Part shown: piece by piece, positions 1-10,730 of the stretch | Layout: each line of letters opens with the position of its first letter | Numbering within the stretch: position 1 is the stretch's first letter | Assembly: GCA_029204225.1 (NCBI GenBank) | Contig: CM055109.1 | Coordinates: 6,731,982-6,795,981, forward strand | Direction: 5' to 3' | DNA: 64,000 nucleotides | Source of the DNA: Diphasiastrum complanatum | Lineage: Eukaryota; Streptophyta; Lycopodiopsida; Lycopodiales; Lycopodiaceae | The notes under the pieces: model-generated | Databases searched by the model: none | Told to the model about the DNA's origin: nothing | The model's input: the letters and a program-made list of their open reading frames with translations, nothing else | Position numbers and translations under genes: made by a program

Positions 1-291
1 GAGAATCTGTTCATGCCCATTGCCAGCACATACTACAAAGCTTATGGCGCGGTTTTTGGGGTTTACAGATGTCATAGACAGTCTAGTAACAAGTAGATAC
101 ATCCAATTTCATGAGAATGCTCTAGAGAAATTGGAATGCAATTTCAAGAGGAGAAGCTGTGTATGGTGATTATGGTCACTTTCCTCGGTCAATTATTGAA
201 AGTATTGATACTGTCATGGATAGGTTATTAGGTTGCGAGAATCTGTTCATGCCCATTGCTAGTACATACTACAAAGCTTATGGCGCGGTTT
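1..291. repeat. Direct repeat pair, period about 236 bp
   Basis: Bases 1-55 recur at 237-291 with only a few substitutions, so the first 291 bases look like one 236-bp unit plus the start of a second. An open frame runs through the second half on the plus strand (from 159) and reads as ordinary protein-like sequence before it enters the poly(T) tract. I do not recognise it. It could be a duplicated transposase or gene fragment cut off by the window edge. Confidence 0.6.
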
Positions 292-305
292 TAGAAAAAA
301 AAATT

Positions 306-307
<2 letters not shown>

Positions 308-355
<48 letters not shown>

Positions 356-452
356 CGGTCGTTTCGAACACTGAAATGGCGTTTCAAAATAGGGTCGTTT
401 TGTACGTCCCGTTTCGAACGCGTGTCAGCATTCGAAACGCGTTTCGAGGAAA
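308..452. repeat. GTTTCGAAAC-core repeat with 48-base poly(T) tract
   Basis: Bases 308-355 are an uninterrupted run of 48 T. Bases 356-452 are built almost entirely from variants of GTTTCGAAAC, GCGTTTCGA and GAAACG on both strands, so the stretch is self-similar and partly palindromic. It ends exactly where the truncated 5' LTR of element A1 begins. Read on the minus strand it is motif array then poly(A). Related arrays lie at 5968-6118, about 8630-8700 and about 16265-16350. Confidence 0.55.
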
Positions 453-675
453 CACTGGTGAGTAGTGTGCCTAGGGACCCTGTCAGCAGGATAGGGCCCC
501 ACGTTGGGTCCCGACGTGCAGTCGGCCATGTTAGTGCCACATGGCCGACACTTGGCAGTATGCATGCTACCAGTCCTCACACTGGGCTAGGAGGGGATTT
601 CTCCATATCAGGGAGTAGGCAAGGTTGGGTGGATCAGTTAGTGTTTGCCCTATTGTGATGTTTAGATCTCTAACA
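453..675 (+). repeat. 5' LTR (truncated) of Ty3 element A1
   Basis: The last 220 bases match the 3' end of the LTR at 5581-5867, including the run into GATCTCTAACA. The first 100 or so LTR bases are missing, and the LTR abuts the GTTTCG-core repeat. It keeps about 90 internal bases (cognate of the GTGGCCGACTGCACGT segment in the A2 and A3 LTRs) that the A1 3' LTR has lost. A primer binding site, TGGTATCAGAGCC, complementary to the 3' end of plant initiator tRNA-Met, starts at 677. Confidence 0.8.
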
Positions 676-1573
676 CTGGTATCAGAGCCATCTCCATCTT
701 TGGGAGTTTAGTTTTAGCAAGAGAAAGTTATCAGAGTGTACAGAACAATCTTCTAACTTTCAGAAATTAGTGAGGGAGAACCATCGCTGCAGAACCAGTT
801 CTCTAGCGCTGCACCTTCAGTATAATTTCCTGATTTTCTGAGCGGATTTTGGATCAGACGGGTAGTGCAGGTCCATCGCTGCAGATTAGGCACTCCATCG
901 CTGTGATTCCAATACAGTTACCTGCTGTCTGAGCGGAATTGGGATCAGAATAGAAGTGCAGGACCATCGCTAGTTGCAGCTTCACAACCTTCCTCAGCGA
1001 GCAGATTTTGAAGGTTAGATTCAAGGCACCATCAGCGCTGGAAAGGGAGAAAGATATTAGCAAATCCATCACTGACTTTTAGTAGACATTTTGGGGTGGA
1101 ATTTCTATCAATTGAAAAAGCCAAGTATGTAGGACTGATCAGCGAGCAGTTTGCCTCCATGAATCTGGAATTTCAGATTAGTTTTTGGGCTTCAAACCTG
1201 AGATTTTTGGAGCAGCAGGGTCGCTAGCCTGACAGCAAGGGTAGTGGGCAAGTAAAATCTGATTTTTTTCTTGCAAATTCAGACCTTCAATTCTGGTTTT
1301 TGGGGACAGCAGACCCACAGCTCTACCAGTGAGGGTTTTTGAGATAGGAGTCCAGAAAGTTCATCAATTTCGAGGGAGGAAACCAGGGTTTCTTTAAGAA
1401 TCTTGTTGCAGTCAGACTTTCCGGATTACCTTCAGTTGTTGCATGCAGATTGGGGAGACAGATTGCACAGCCGAGGAAAGACTGAGGGGTTTCTTGCTTT
1501 TTTCTTTGGAAGCACAGTCCTAAGAGTCAATCTTTCAGTCAGAATCTAAGGTACATCTCTTTCCGTTCCGAAA
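676..1573 (+). other. Untranslated leader of Ty3 element A1
   Basis: Non-coding stretch between the primer binding site and gag. It contains several loose copies of a CCATCGCTGCAG motif with GATCAGA, most clearly at about 780-1000. A related leader with CAGCGCTG motifs is present on the minus strand of A2 (38460-39242). No gene is seen here. Confidence 0.6.
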
Positions 1574-2500
1574 ATGACTGGCCAAGGAGTAGTACCTCCA
1601 CTTGGTAACCAAGGTGGATGAATTGAAACTGGCTTTAGCCAATTTCAAATCCAGTGTGGAAGACTCGTTCGTTGAGCTCAAAGGTTTTATTTTGAGCTCC
1701 GCGAAAGGAAGTCTCCCTTCCACTTCTCAGTGGTCCCCTTCACCACTTCCATCAACATCGGGTGAGCCTCTTCAGTCTCATCCCAGTGTCTTTTAAGACT
1801 TAAAACCTCCTACTTTTATTGGGGAAGAGAAAGATAGAAATGCAGACATTTTACATACCGTCCTCAGCAAATGGAAGAACATTCATGCTCTTAAACAAAC
1901 CCCTGACCATTTGCAAGTAATCGAGGCCAGTCTTTCCCTAGGACCCAAAGCCTATAAGTGGTGGTTAAACCTCCAGGAGACCGGGCAAACCCCCCAGTCA
2001 TGGAAGGCTTTTGAAGAGGCTTCCCTAAGAGAGTTTCTACCGGAAAACGAACTTGATAGAGCATAGGAAGCCTGGAAAAGAACAATAATGGACTAATCCT
2101 TAATGCAGTATGTCTCGCAGTATCGAGAAGCCATATTAAAAATAAAGAATATGGATGACTATCAGAAAATCAGAGGGTTTGTCCGTGGGCTTCGAGACGA
2201 ATATAAGTTAGAGGTCCAGAGAAACTCGCCTACTACCTTAGAGCAAGCTCTCAGATATGCTCAAATCTATGATGATTCAGTGGGTAGGAAAACAATCCTT
2301 TTCTGAGCAGCCTACTCAGAAGGACTTTCAACTTAAAAAGAAATTTTTAAAAAGAAAGAAAGATAAAACCAGAAACGTCCATCACTCATACAGCCCTTAA
2401 AACCAGAAGATTTTGAGAAAGCCAAACAAGAACGTTTGTGCTTTGTGTGTATGGGCAAGGGTCACACAGTCGATAGTGTCCCAAGGGGCCATTCATTAAA
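1574..2500 (+). pseudogene. Ty3/gypsy gag remnant (element A1)
   Basis: The ATG at 1574 corresponds to the gag start of copy A2 (minus strand, near 38459), but about 100 bases of the N-terminal coding region are deleted. Downstream segments read as a capsid-type gag, with a [11 protein letters not shown]-like segment, [11 protein letters not shown] and GFVRGLRDEYK, in more than one frame. A CCHC-type knuckle begins at about 2435 (CFVCMGKGH) but the last Cys is replaced. Stops and frame changes occur throughout. In life this would package the element RNA. The copy is dead. Confidence 0.75.
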
Positions 2501-2629
2501 AAAGATAAGAAAGATAAAAAACATTGTTTAGACTGTAAGCTTCCCAAGTGACTCGGCAGCTTCCGAGATAAAAATGTTTCATGAAGATCATGAACACTGT
2601 TGCCAATTAACTTCTACAATGCTAGCGAG

Positions 2630-4086
2630 TTTATTCCAGAAGTTTCTATTTCTAGTTCTTTACAGCAACAAGTAATAAATTAGAAACTTTATTGTCTACA
2701 TTTAAAGATGTTTTTCTTGAAGATTCACCGCATGGTTTACCACCTAGCAAAGATGTAGATCATGTAATAAACCTAGTACCAGGTACAACACCTGTTTCTA
2801 AACCTTTGTATTGGGTCAGCTGAACAGACGATGAAGAAAGAACTAGGCAGTTAACAGATTATCTTGTGAAAGGCCAAATTCAGATTAGTAGTTCACCATG
2901 GGCCTCACCATTCCTTTTGGTGAAAAAGAAGGAGGGTTCTATGCGTCTTTGCGTAGATTACAGAGCCCTCAATAAGGTCGCAATCAAGAATAAGTACCCA
3001 ATGCCTCGGGCAGACGAGTTGTTTGACCAACTCGACGGGGCTAAGTTTTTCAATAAAATTGACCTTAGATTGGGATATCATCAAGTCCGTATAAAAACGG
3101 AAGATGTTTCGAAAACAGCTTTTAGGACTTGTCATGGTCATTATGAGTTTAAGGTGATGCCATTTGGGCTCACAAATGCTCCAGCTACCTTTATGACCTT
3201 GATGAACAGTGTGCTCAGACCATACTTGGGTAAGTTTGTAGTCGTATTTTTAGATGACATCCTTGTCTACAGTAAAACGAGGAAGGAGCATCTTAAACAC
3301 CTTAGAAAGGTGTTTCGACTGCTTAGAAAGCATAAGCTTTATGCTAAGAAACCTAACTGTGAATTCTTCGTTGAAGAAGTAGCTTATTTGGGTCACATTA
3401 TCTCAGCAGATGGGATTAAGATGGACCCCAGTAAGGTTAAAGCCATACTCAATTGGCTGAGACCTCAAAATATTTTAGAGCTACAGATCTTTCTAGGTTT
3501 GGCAGGATATTACAGACGATTTGTCAAAGAATAGGCTTAGATAACAGTTCCTATGACAAATCTTCTTAAGGGGAGTTCGCACAACAGGAGTTCAAATCTT
3601 CTTAAGGGAAAGGAGTTCAAATGGGAGTCCACACAACAGGAGAGCTTTGATGCTCTCAAAACAGCCTTAGCTACTGCACAGCCATTTGTGGTCAAAACAA
3701 ATGCCACCAACTTTGCGGTTGGTGCTGTATTAATTCAGAATGGACGACCAGTTGCGTTTGAGAGTAAAAAACTCGAACCAGCACAGACTAGGTATAGTGC
3801 CTATGAAAAGGACCTCTTCTCCATAGTACATGCCCTTAAGACTTGGAGGCATTATTTGTATGGTGCCAACTTTGAGGTCCTGACAGACCATGAAAGCCTC
3901 AGATACCTTTGCAATCAGGCTGAGCTCAGAGGTCGGAAAGCTCGTTGGGCTGAGTTAATGCAAGAGTTTGATATGTCTATTAGATATAGACGAGGGAAAT
4001 TCAACACAGTAGCAAATGCCCTTAGTAGAATGCCTATGATAAACGAGCTGAGTTTTACTCAGATTCATAGTGAGTTACTCGAGTGA
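2630..4086 (+). pseudogene. Ty3/gypsy reverse transcriptase-RNase H (element A1)
   Basis: The RT domain is open from 2866 to 3534: [31 protein letters not shown], the catalytic box [12 protein letters not shown] and GLAGYYRRF are all visible. RNase H follows at 3553-4086, with FAVGAVLIQNG, AYEKDLFSIVHALKTWRHYLYG, LTDHESLRYL and the AxALSR end. A stop at about 3532 and an apparent local duplication of a CTTCTTAAGGG segment (3560-3610) separate the two domains. No protease DTG motif was found upstream, so that part appears deleted. This is a non-functional copy of the replication enzyme. Confidence 0.85.
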
Positions 4087-5569
4087 GAGGGAAGTGCCAG
4101 CATGATGCTTACTTCTCTACTATCTGGAGCTCAGTCCAGAGCAGACAATTACATACTTTAGAACCAGTTCTTGGGGCTGGTGCCAGTTCATCCAAGAATA
4201 CGGCAGCTTCCGTTGAGGATGATGAGTCCGAGCATATGTCAAATGAAGTTGAGGACTCAGAGCCTGTTTTACCCAAGGAAACCGCAATGGTTGAGGGTCA
4301 GTTGACTGAAGGATTCAAATGGAAACAATAATCCATTCAGGATGAGTACTTGCTCTATAGAGATAGAGTATGTGTCCCCAATTCAGAGGATTATAGGCAA
4401 CAAGTCCTATATGAGTGTCATGACAGTCCTAGTGCGGGGTACCCAGGCATTCAAAAGACCTATGAGCTTCTTCGTAGGCAATCTTTCTGGCGTAGTATGA
4501 AAAAGGACGTCCAACAATATATAACCAGTTGCTAGAAATGTCAAGTTAATAAAGCAGAGCGTTTGAAGGCAGGAGGGTTGTTACAGCCCTTAGATATACC
4601 AGCCGGTAAGTGGGAGAGTATCTCCATGGATTTTATAGTAAACCTGCCTAAGACCCAAAAGGGTAATGACGCTATATGGGTCACAGTTGACCGTCTGACC
4701 AAAATGGCTCACTTGATTTCGACTAAAACAATTGTTAGAGCTCCAGAGTTAGCGAGGTTGTTTATAGATGGGCTATTTAAATTGTATGGTCTACCTTCTA
4801 GCATAATGAGCGATCGGGACAGTAAGTTTAATGGAAATTTTTGGAGGGCAGTATTCCATCATCTCCATACTAAACTAAACATGACTACCGCCGACCATCC
4901 ATAGACGGACGGTCAAACAGAAAGAGTAAATCAGGTGCTGGAGGATATGCTTCGTGCATACGTCAGCAAAAAGCAGACTAATTGGGAGGAGTATCTCTCA
5001 ATATTAGAGTTTACTTATAACAGTATAGTTGAAGCAGCTAGAAACTTTTTAGAAGACCTAAACCAGATGATAGAACATGCTAAGCGTAGCATTAGGCAAA
5101 TGCAGATCCACTCAGACGGGATGTGCAGTTCTCCGCTGGTGAGAGTTTTTCTACGAGTCCCAGTTGACTCTAAAACCCTCAAATCAGGAGTGTGTGCTAA
5201 GTTGTCTCCTAGGTATTGTGGTCCTTTTACCATTAGTAGGAGACTAGGCGAGGTCACCTATGAACTAGAACTCCCACACAGCAGTAAGGTTTTTCCAGTC
5301 TTTCATGTAAGCCAGTTACGAAAAGCCTTAACTAGATCTGAAAATCTGGTAGGGGACATGTTTTAGTTCTCCCATTGGATTCTCAGCAACCTCCACATGA
5401 ACCAGAGGAGATCGTTGGTAGTAGAGAGACGCAGACTCGTCATACTCTACACCAAGAATATCTAATCAAGTGGAGCGATCAGCCTGTTCAGAATGCCACT
5501 TGGGAAAAAGGCAGCGTCCTTCGCAAGATTTTTCCAGACTTTGTCTTAGAGGACCAAGACTGTCCTTAA
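4086..5569 (+). pseudogene. Ty3/gypsy integrase plus chromodomain (element A1)
   Basis: Integrase is split by stops. The zinc region at about 4400-4540 shows CHDSPSAGYPG, where the second His of the HHCC site is replaced by Tyr, and an in-frame stop sits inside the final Cys pair. The DDE core is visible at 4620-5030 (MDFIVNLPKT, SDRDSKFNG), with a stop just before TDGQTERVNQ. About 150 bases after the YNS motif are lost compared with A2 and A3. The chromodomain (EYLIKWSDQP, ATWEKGSVLRKIFPDF) ends at 5569 and would target heterochromatin marks. A polypurine tract (AAGGGGGAGGGAG) follows directly before the 3' LTR. Confidence 0.85.
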
Positions 5570-5580
5570 GGGGGAGGGAG

Positions 5581-5867
5581 TGTTACGAGCCTGTAACCAG
5601 TGCTGAATCCTAGGGAACTCAGGAGGTCAGATACCACAGTAAGGGGCGTGTCCAGCGTACACGTCCAACAGGGCAAGACAGTGTGAGTAGTGTGCCTCGG
5701 CATGGACCATAAGTCATGGCGGGCCTAACACAGCCTAGGGACCCTGTCAGCAGGATAGCTACTAGTCCTCACACTGGGCTAGGAGGGGCTTACTCAATAT
5801 CAGGGAGTAGGCAAGGTTGGGTGGATCAGTTAGTGTTTGCCCTATTGTGGTGTTTAGATCTCTAACA
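5581..5867 (+). repeat. 3' LTR of Ty3 element A1
   Basis: Starts TGTTACGAGC right after the polypurine tract and ends CTCTAACA, giving TG...CA termini. The same family forms the LTRs at 34295-34645, 39243-39561 and 62106-62463. It is about 60-70 bp shorter than those full-length copies because an internal block of about 90 bp is absent. Confidence 0.85.
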
Positions 5868-6194
5868 CACCGTGTGCACCACCTCCGTATTGTTGAGTAG
5901 ATGCCTGTCGACTATTCACACGCGAAGGTCCGACTCCGGTAGCCCACTGCAAAATTTTTTTACTCCTCCGCGGTTGACGCGTTTCTGGCCGCGAGGAGTG
6001 GGAAAATTCTTTCTATATTCTGTTTGTTTTTTCATCGTGTTTCGCGTTTTGAAACACGTTTCGGAGAAACGTGGTTCACGAAACACTATCCCAGTGAAAT
6101 GCGTTTCGCTGGAACTATGTATCCACCCTCAAGTCCTCCACCGAGGATCCAAGACTAGGCAACTGAATCAAGGAAACAAAAGGGAATTGAATGA
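5868..6194. repeat. Intervening sequence with GTTTCG-core repeat (about 5968-6118)
   Basis: There is no gene here. From about 5968 to 6118 the sequence is rich in GTTTCG/CGAAAC palindromic variants (for example GTTTCGCGTTTTGAAACACG). On the minus strand it opens with CATAGTT (6112-6118) and runs through the motif array to a short A-rich tract near 6030. This gives the same head-array-poly(A) order as other repeats of this kind in the window. Confidence 0.5.
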
Positions 6195-6578
6195 TGGATA
6201 AACTGACCCAACCAAACCTAGATCGATCAGATCTAGCCCCCATCATTCACAATCAATAGGAGAGAGGAGTCACACTAGCAACATGTAGCTACAATCACCA
6301 AAATCAAGCATACACTAGTGAGAGTTCTATGGGCATACTTATACCTATCAAGGCCCATGCATCACTAGTAGTGGATTGTGGCACCTCACTGGACACATCA
6401 ACAACATAATTGGGCCACATCACCCACTTCTCTCATGGTTCACTATTAGATCCATACAAATCCACCATCTCGAGTTTTAGGCCTCCAATCATTAATTATG
6501 ACATTAATTTACGGGTCGAGGTAGGCCTACTGACCTCCTTACGGGATAATCCGAGATCGTCCAAATGTGGGCATGACA
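6195..6578 (-). repeat. LTR of family C (copy C1)
   Basis: Reverse-strand match over its whole length to 15769-16174 and 54810-55237: TGTCATGCCCAC start, GCACTACTAGTAGTG palindrome region, and a GATCTAGGTTTGGTTGGGT end. It is preceded (to the right) by sequence homologous to the region upstream of the LTR at 15769, so it is the 3' LTR of a minus-strand element. Confidence 0.75.
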
Positions 6579-6790
6579 TTCTCCACCCCTTGTTCAAGTT
6601 CTATCCTCAAAACTTGAAGTTAGGAAAGTTCCTTTTCAAGCTACCTTCATGTTCTCAGGAGTCATCATCATCATCTATTTGACCTCTCCATCAAACCTCG
6701 ATAACTATATGATTTCACAACCGTTTAGTCTTGGTGTCCAAGATCTTTTTAGGTTCAAGTTGAGTCACGCCTACTCCCTTCCAAGAAGCT
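6579..6790 (-). mobile_element. 3' internal fragment of family C element
   Basis: Read on the minus strand this matches about 15580-15768: the AAAAGATCTTGGA block and the purine-rich AACTTGAACAAGGGGTGGAGA run that immediately precedes the LTR. It is a short non-functional remnant of the end of pol and the polypurine tract. Confidence 0.65.
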
Positions 6791-8620
6791 TAGGACACCA
6801 AACTCATCATACCGAAAAATGGTAATCTTTGGCCCTTACCAAATGCGACCTTTCCAGAGGGTGCTAAATTTAGGACCAAAAAGTCTTATCCATTAAAATA
6901 GACTTATTCAAAGTAAAGAGGGGGCTATACTTCTAAAACTATAGTCCCAAAAGTAGTTCGTAAGGCATGCATATAGAGATGTATGGAACTGAGGGTTTAT
7001 AACAATCTCACCCTTAAAGGCATGGCTCGAAATGTTGGCTATAGAAGTTGCTAACGTAACGTAGTTACTGCAAAATGTAAACTTTAAAGTTGCATTGCAG
7101 TACGAATCTCAACACGAAGAGTGTAATTCTCTAAGCGAAAACATGAAGCTTTGTCAATGAACATGGATGTTCCAAGAATGCTAAATGAAGGCCTCATGAC
7201 AACTGTCTTTCGAAAAGTGGCTACAAATGTGGATATGCTAGGCTAGCTGTATCGCCCAAGGATACCACATAAAGGTATCATTAGGATCATCAAGGCACCA
7301 ATCCATAGGACAAATGTTGTAATAGCCTCAATAAGAATACTTTTGTAGCTAATAGACCATATCATTGTACCACCAATGCTCCAAGAACACAAGAAAATAC
7401 CATGAGTGCTTGATATCTCAGATATGGAACAGTATGGCTGTGAAATACTAGGGAAAGGAGTTGTAAGAGGGTAAGACAACCATCATGCCTCCACTACATC
7501 ACACATGCCAACTAGTAAAGTTAGAGAAGTAACTGAATATGTCAAAAAATCTGTACAACCAACTAGAACAATGGCAACCCATGAACTATATGAATGTAAG
7601 ACATCAAGAGCTATGAAATACATGCGATTGAAAACATATGGACCATATAGAACTAATAGCGACGTTCTCCACAAATGTACCACCACTAAAGCCATAAGTA
7701 GAGGCATGGTCATCGAGTACATGTGTGGTAGGATTCCCACAAAGAAGAAACGATTACACATTTGTTGGCACATTGATAGGCAAGAGAACCTTAAGAAGAA
7801 CACAATCCTCTGCATCAGTGAAGGAAGAAACCATTTGTTGTTTCCTGTACTATGTCTGTAATTGGTTAGATTAATGTTCACAGCCAACTCAAGTGAAACA
7901 ACCTTCTCAGACCATTAAAATATATTATTAGATAGCACCATGTTATCAAACATACCAAAGCCAACCACTGAAAGAATATGCTAGAAACCATAGAAAAGAT
8001 AACCTCCAATTATGAAGATCCCAAGGTATCTAAAAGGACAATGCATATAGGAAAAAAATGCTAGTAACGACTTTGAAGTAACTTCTACCATAAATTTTCA
8101 TTATCATATGTCGAGTAACCAAGCCACCCTTGTACATCGGGCCATCAAGCCTTATTGTAAAAGGATCCATAGGAGTGCAAAAAATTATTATTCAAAGTTT
8201 GCCACCTGAAGGCAGCTAAATAATATTGCTATAGTTAAGGTTCATGGTTTGTGTGATGAGGCAAACGTCTATCAAATTTATACTTTCCTTCTTCTAATTT
8301 TGTTAGAAGTATTTGATGTTCCAATGGTCCTATTAAAGATTCATGTTCCTATTGCAGTTGGCATTGCCAATGTCCTATCGGTTTTACAATATATCCTGGC
8401 TCATTAGGCAACATCTTTCATTATGGTTATAATAATTTTTGATGTGGTGCTATTCTTACCACTCTCCCCTCTATGATAGTGGAGCCAGTTTTGAGGACAA
8501 TGATTCCCATTGATGGGCCTTATGGATACCTATGTACTACCATATCCATTTGTTCATGACATTGCTATTTGCCATTCTTGGTCTACACATTCTTGGCATG
8601 CAGTTACAACATGTTTACAT
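6791..8620. other. Degenerate repeat-derived region, no gene recognised
   Basis: Bases 6790-6960 resemble 17990-18180 and 18478-18530 (shared TTGGGACACCAAACTCATCA-like and CCATTAAAATAG segments), so this is a dispersed repeat. From about 7200 to 8600 the minus and plus strands hold open but low-complexity frames rich in Tyr, Trp, Met and Ile, like the filler segments inside family B elements (about 29880-30540 and 51400-52440). No conserved motif was found, and I call no gene. Confidence 0.4.
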
Positions 8621-8950
8621 CGTTTCATCGAAATGCGTTTCATTCAATGAACCTCCGTTTCAAGACAATCCGTTTCAAATAGATTGTTTGAAATGGAATT
8701 TTAGTGAATAAAATGGATTTATAAAATAAATAAATTGACTTCATGTTTTGTGGGGAGTTTCAAACAATTCTATTGCTGTGTTGAGTATTGCTCTTTTTTT
8801 GTGTGGAGTGTGTGAGAGAATAGGGAATGAGATAAATCATAAATTAAAATCTAGAATGTGCTTGAAATTTGAAAGTTGAGGGAAAGAGGGTTTGAAGGAG
8901 AGAACTTAAAAGTTAATGTGATGTTAGTTTTAAGATAAGTGTTAATTGTG
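8620..8950. repeat. Weak GTTTCA-rich repeat and AT-rich sequence
   Basis: From about 8625 to 8700 there are repeated GCGTTTCA and CGTTTCAA motifs resembling the GTTTCG-core repeats but more decayed. The remainder is AT-rich with no recognisable feature. Confidence 0.35.
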
Positions 8951-9488
8951 TGTTTTCTATATTAGAAGGCTAGAAATAAAATCCCAAAAAAACACCCCTA
9001 AATCCGTTTTGCCAATTCTTTCCCATTTATTTTTTTGAAATAATCTCCGATTGAGATTTTGGTTACGGAATGTGATCTGTAAAGATATGATATGTAGTGA
9101 ATCATTGTGAGATCATTATTTCTTTTCGCAAGTTCATAATCTTGTGGACTTACAGTGTCCTTGGACTGAGTTTATATGCATGCATAAACTAGTCGGTAAA
9201 ACATAGGCATATTGATGAGAATTGTTTGAAGTGAGCGTTACTTCTGAGTTAATTTAGAGGGTTTTTTGCATAGGAAACACATGAACTTTTGGCATTAATC
9301 TTTTCCCGATTGGAATGCTATCCCGGAAACTCAGATGGAGTTGGATAGTTGATCTAAGCCAAAAGTTAGAATTTCTCGTAAAGAAGTTTCAGTGAATTTT
9401 AAGTTATTCTAGATTAAAACTTAAGAATAATAGAATCTAGACGCATTCTAGATTGGACCCTAACTTTGGAATGACACTTTGTGCCATG
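8950..9488 (+). repeat. Repeat U, left part (split by element B1)
   Basis: This segment matches the reverse complement of about 52470-53280: shared landmarks are the ATGCATGCATAAACTAG region, GAGATTTTGG, the TCTAGATTGGACCCTAACTTTGG segment and TTTGGAATGACA. The match resumes at 14558 after element B1 (AGAGTAAGG...; AGTCCGGAACTTT), showing that B1 inserted into U. U is probably a long LTR or the 5' region of another retroelement. Confidence 0.6.
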
Positions 9489-9493
9489 TCTAG

Positions 9494-9865
9494 AGTTATG
9501 GACTTGGCTCATTACATTCGCCGTGTCCATTCTTTTATTCATGCATAAGCAGGCCTAAGGGCCCTTTTTTATTCATATACTAGCCTTGGGCCCTATTTGG
9601 TCATATTTTTAGGACTTGGTCACGTTGATTTGGAGTGGGGGTCCATTTATTGGGAGGGCGCACTATTTTCCCTCCAAATCCTTTTTCTCTCCCTTTTTTG
9701 AATCCTCTATTTGATTAAGGGAGAGGGTATATGTAGGGCAACATTGTATTCCTTTATTCAGTTTATGATGATTGCTCCTCTTTAGCCCCCTTAAGCATTC
9801 TCTCTTCCTGCTTTCTAGCTTAAGTCCTGCTTTCTAGCATAGCTAGTGAATCTTAGCTTGTAACT
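9494..9865 (+). repeat. 5' LTR of Ty3 element B1
   Basis: Starts AGTTATGGACTTGG and ends AGCTTGTAACT, so the termini are AGTTA/TAACT instead of TG/CA. A primer binding site, TGGTATCAAAGCAC, follows immediately at 9866. The 5-bp sequence TCTAG flanks the left end (9489-9493) and recurs at 14553-14557. The related LTRs at 32054-32462 and 50626-51068 have the same termini. Confidence 0.85.
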
Positions 9866-10730
9866 TGGTATCAAAGCACTTTCCTGCAGATTGGTGGAGG
9901 CTGTCCAGCACCCTACCACCCATCACTTTCATCGATTTTCTCCGTCATTTTTTGCAGATTAGTGGGGGCTGTCGAGCGCCCTACTGCCCATCACTTTCAA
10001 CGATTTCTTGATCATGTTTTGCAGTTTTGGTGGAGGCTGTCCAGCGCCCTGCTAATCCATCACTTTCGTCGATTTTTTTCGGCAGATTTTCATTGTTTTT
10101 GCAGATTTGGTAGCTGCTGTCCAGCGCCCTACTACCTCATCATTTTCGACACTTTTCGTCACCGATTTGCTGTCCATTTTTGATATTGATTGGAGGCTGT
10201 CCGGGGCCTTACATCACCATTATTTTTCGCTCTTTTTTCAGATTTGGTAGCTGCTGCCCAGCGCCCTACTACCGTCTCATTTTTAGCGGTTCTCTTCACC
10301 GACTTGCTGTCCGTTTCGGTTATTGATTGGAGGCTGTTCGGCGCCTTACTTCAGCACCTTTTGCAGCCTATTCTTCAGCATATTGTGGATCTTGGTAGTT
10401 GCTGCCCAGTGCCCTATTATCTTCAGCTGTTACCTCTCTTTATTGGCACTACTGAGTGGACGACGGATCAGCACCCACCCAGGTATTGCTTGCGCCCTTT
10501 TGCACTTTCTTTTTGCACCTACTTACTGTCTTTATGCTCACATACTGCTTTTTTCCAGCCCCCTATTCGTACTCTTTTCCATTTTGTTAGAACCCTTGTA
10601 CTTATTGGCCTTGCACATCTGCTGTCCATTAATCTACTTTCTCAGCCGCTTATTTTTTGATTATTATCCATCTTGATTGACTGTTTATGTGCCATTTTTG
10701 ATGATTTCGGAAGTTAGACTAAGTTGGGGT
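9866..10730 (+). repeat. B1 leader with about eight imperfect tandem repeats
   Basis: After the primer binding site a unit centred on GGAGGCTGTCCAGCGCCCT recurs near 9896, 9967, 10031, 10111, 10192, 10249, 10329 and 10396, with spacing of about 57-81 bases. Two alternating subtypes are visible (GGTGGAGGCTG and GGTAGCTGCTG). The same array occurs in the minus-strand leader of B3 at about 31590-32040. Open frames here just translate the repeat. Confidence 0.75.

Noticed and set aside
7243-7887. Hydrophobic minus-strand frames that look like membrane proteins
   Set aside because: There is no conserved motif, composition matches the low-complexity filler of family B elements, and a competing plus-strand frame is just as open.
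9880-10450. Regularly spaced repeats that could be taken for a CRISPR array
   Set aside because: Units and spacing vary, spacers are similar to each other, and the sequence sits in a retrotransposon leader of a eukaryotic genome.
9962-10676. Long open frames between the family B primer site and gag
   Set aside because: They translate the imperfect tandem repeat in several frames at once (periodic Ala/Gln/Arg/Pro words), and there is no start context or conserved protein. They are repeat artefacts.
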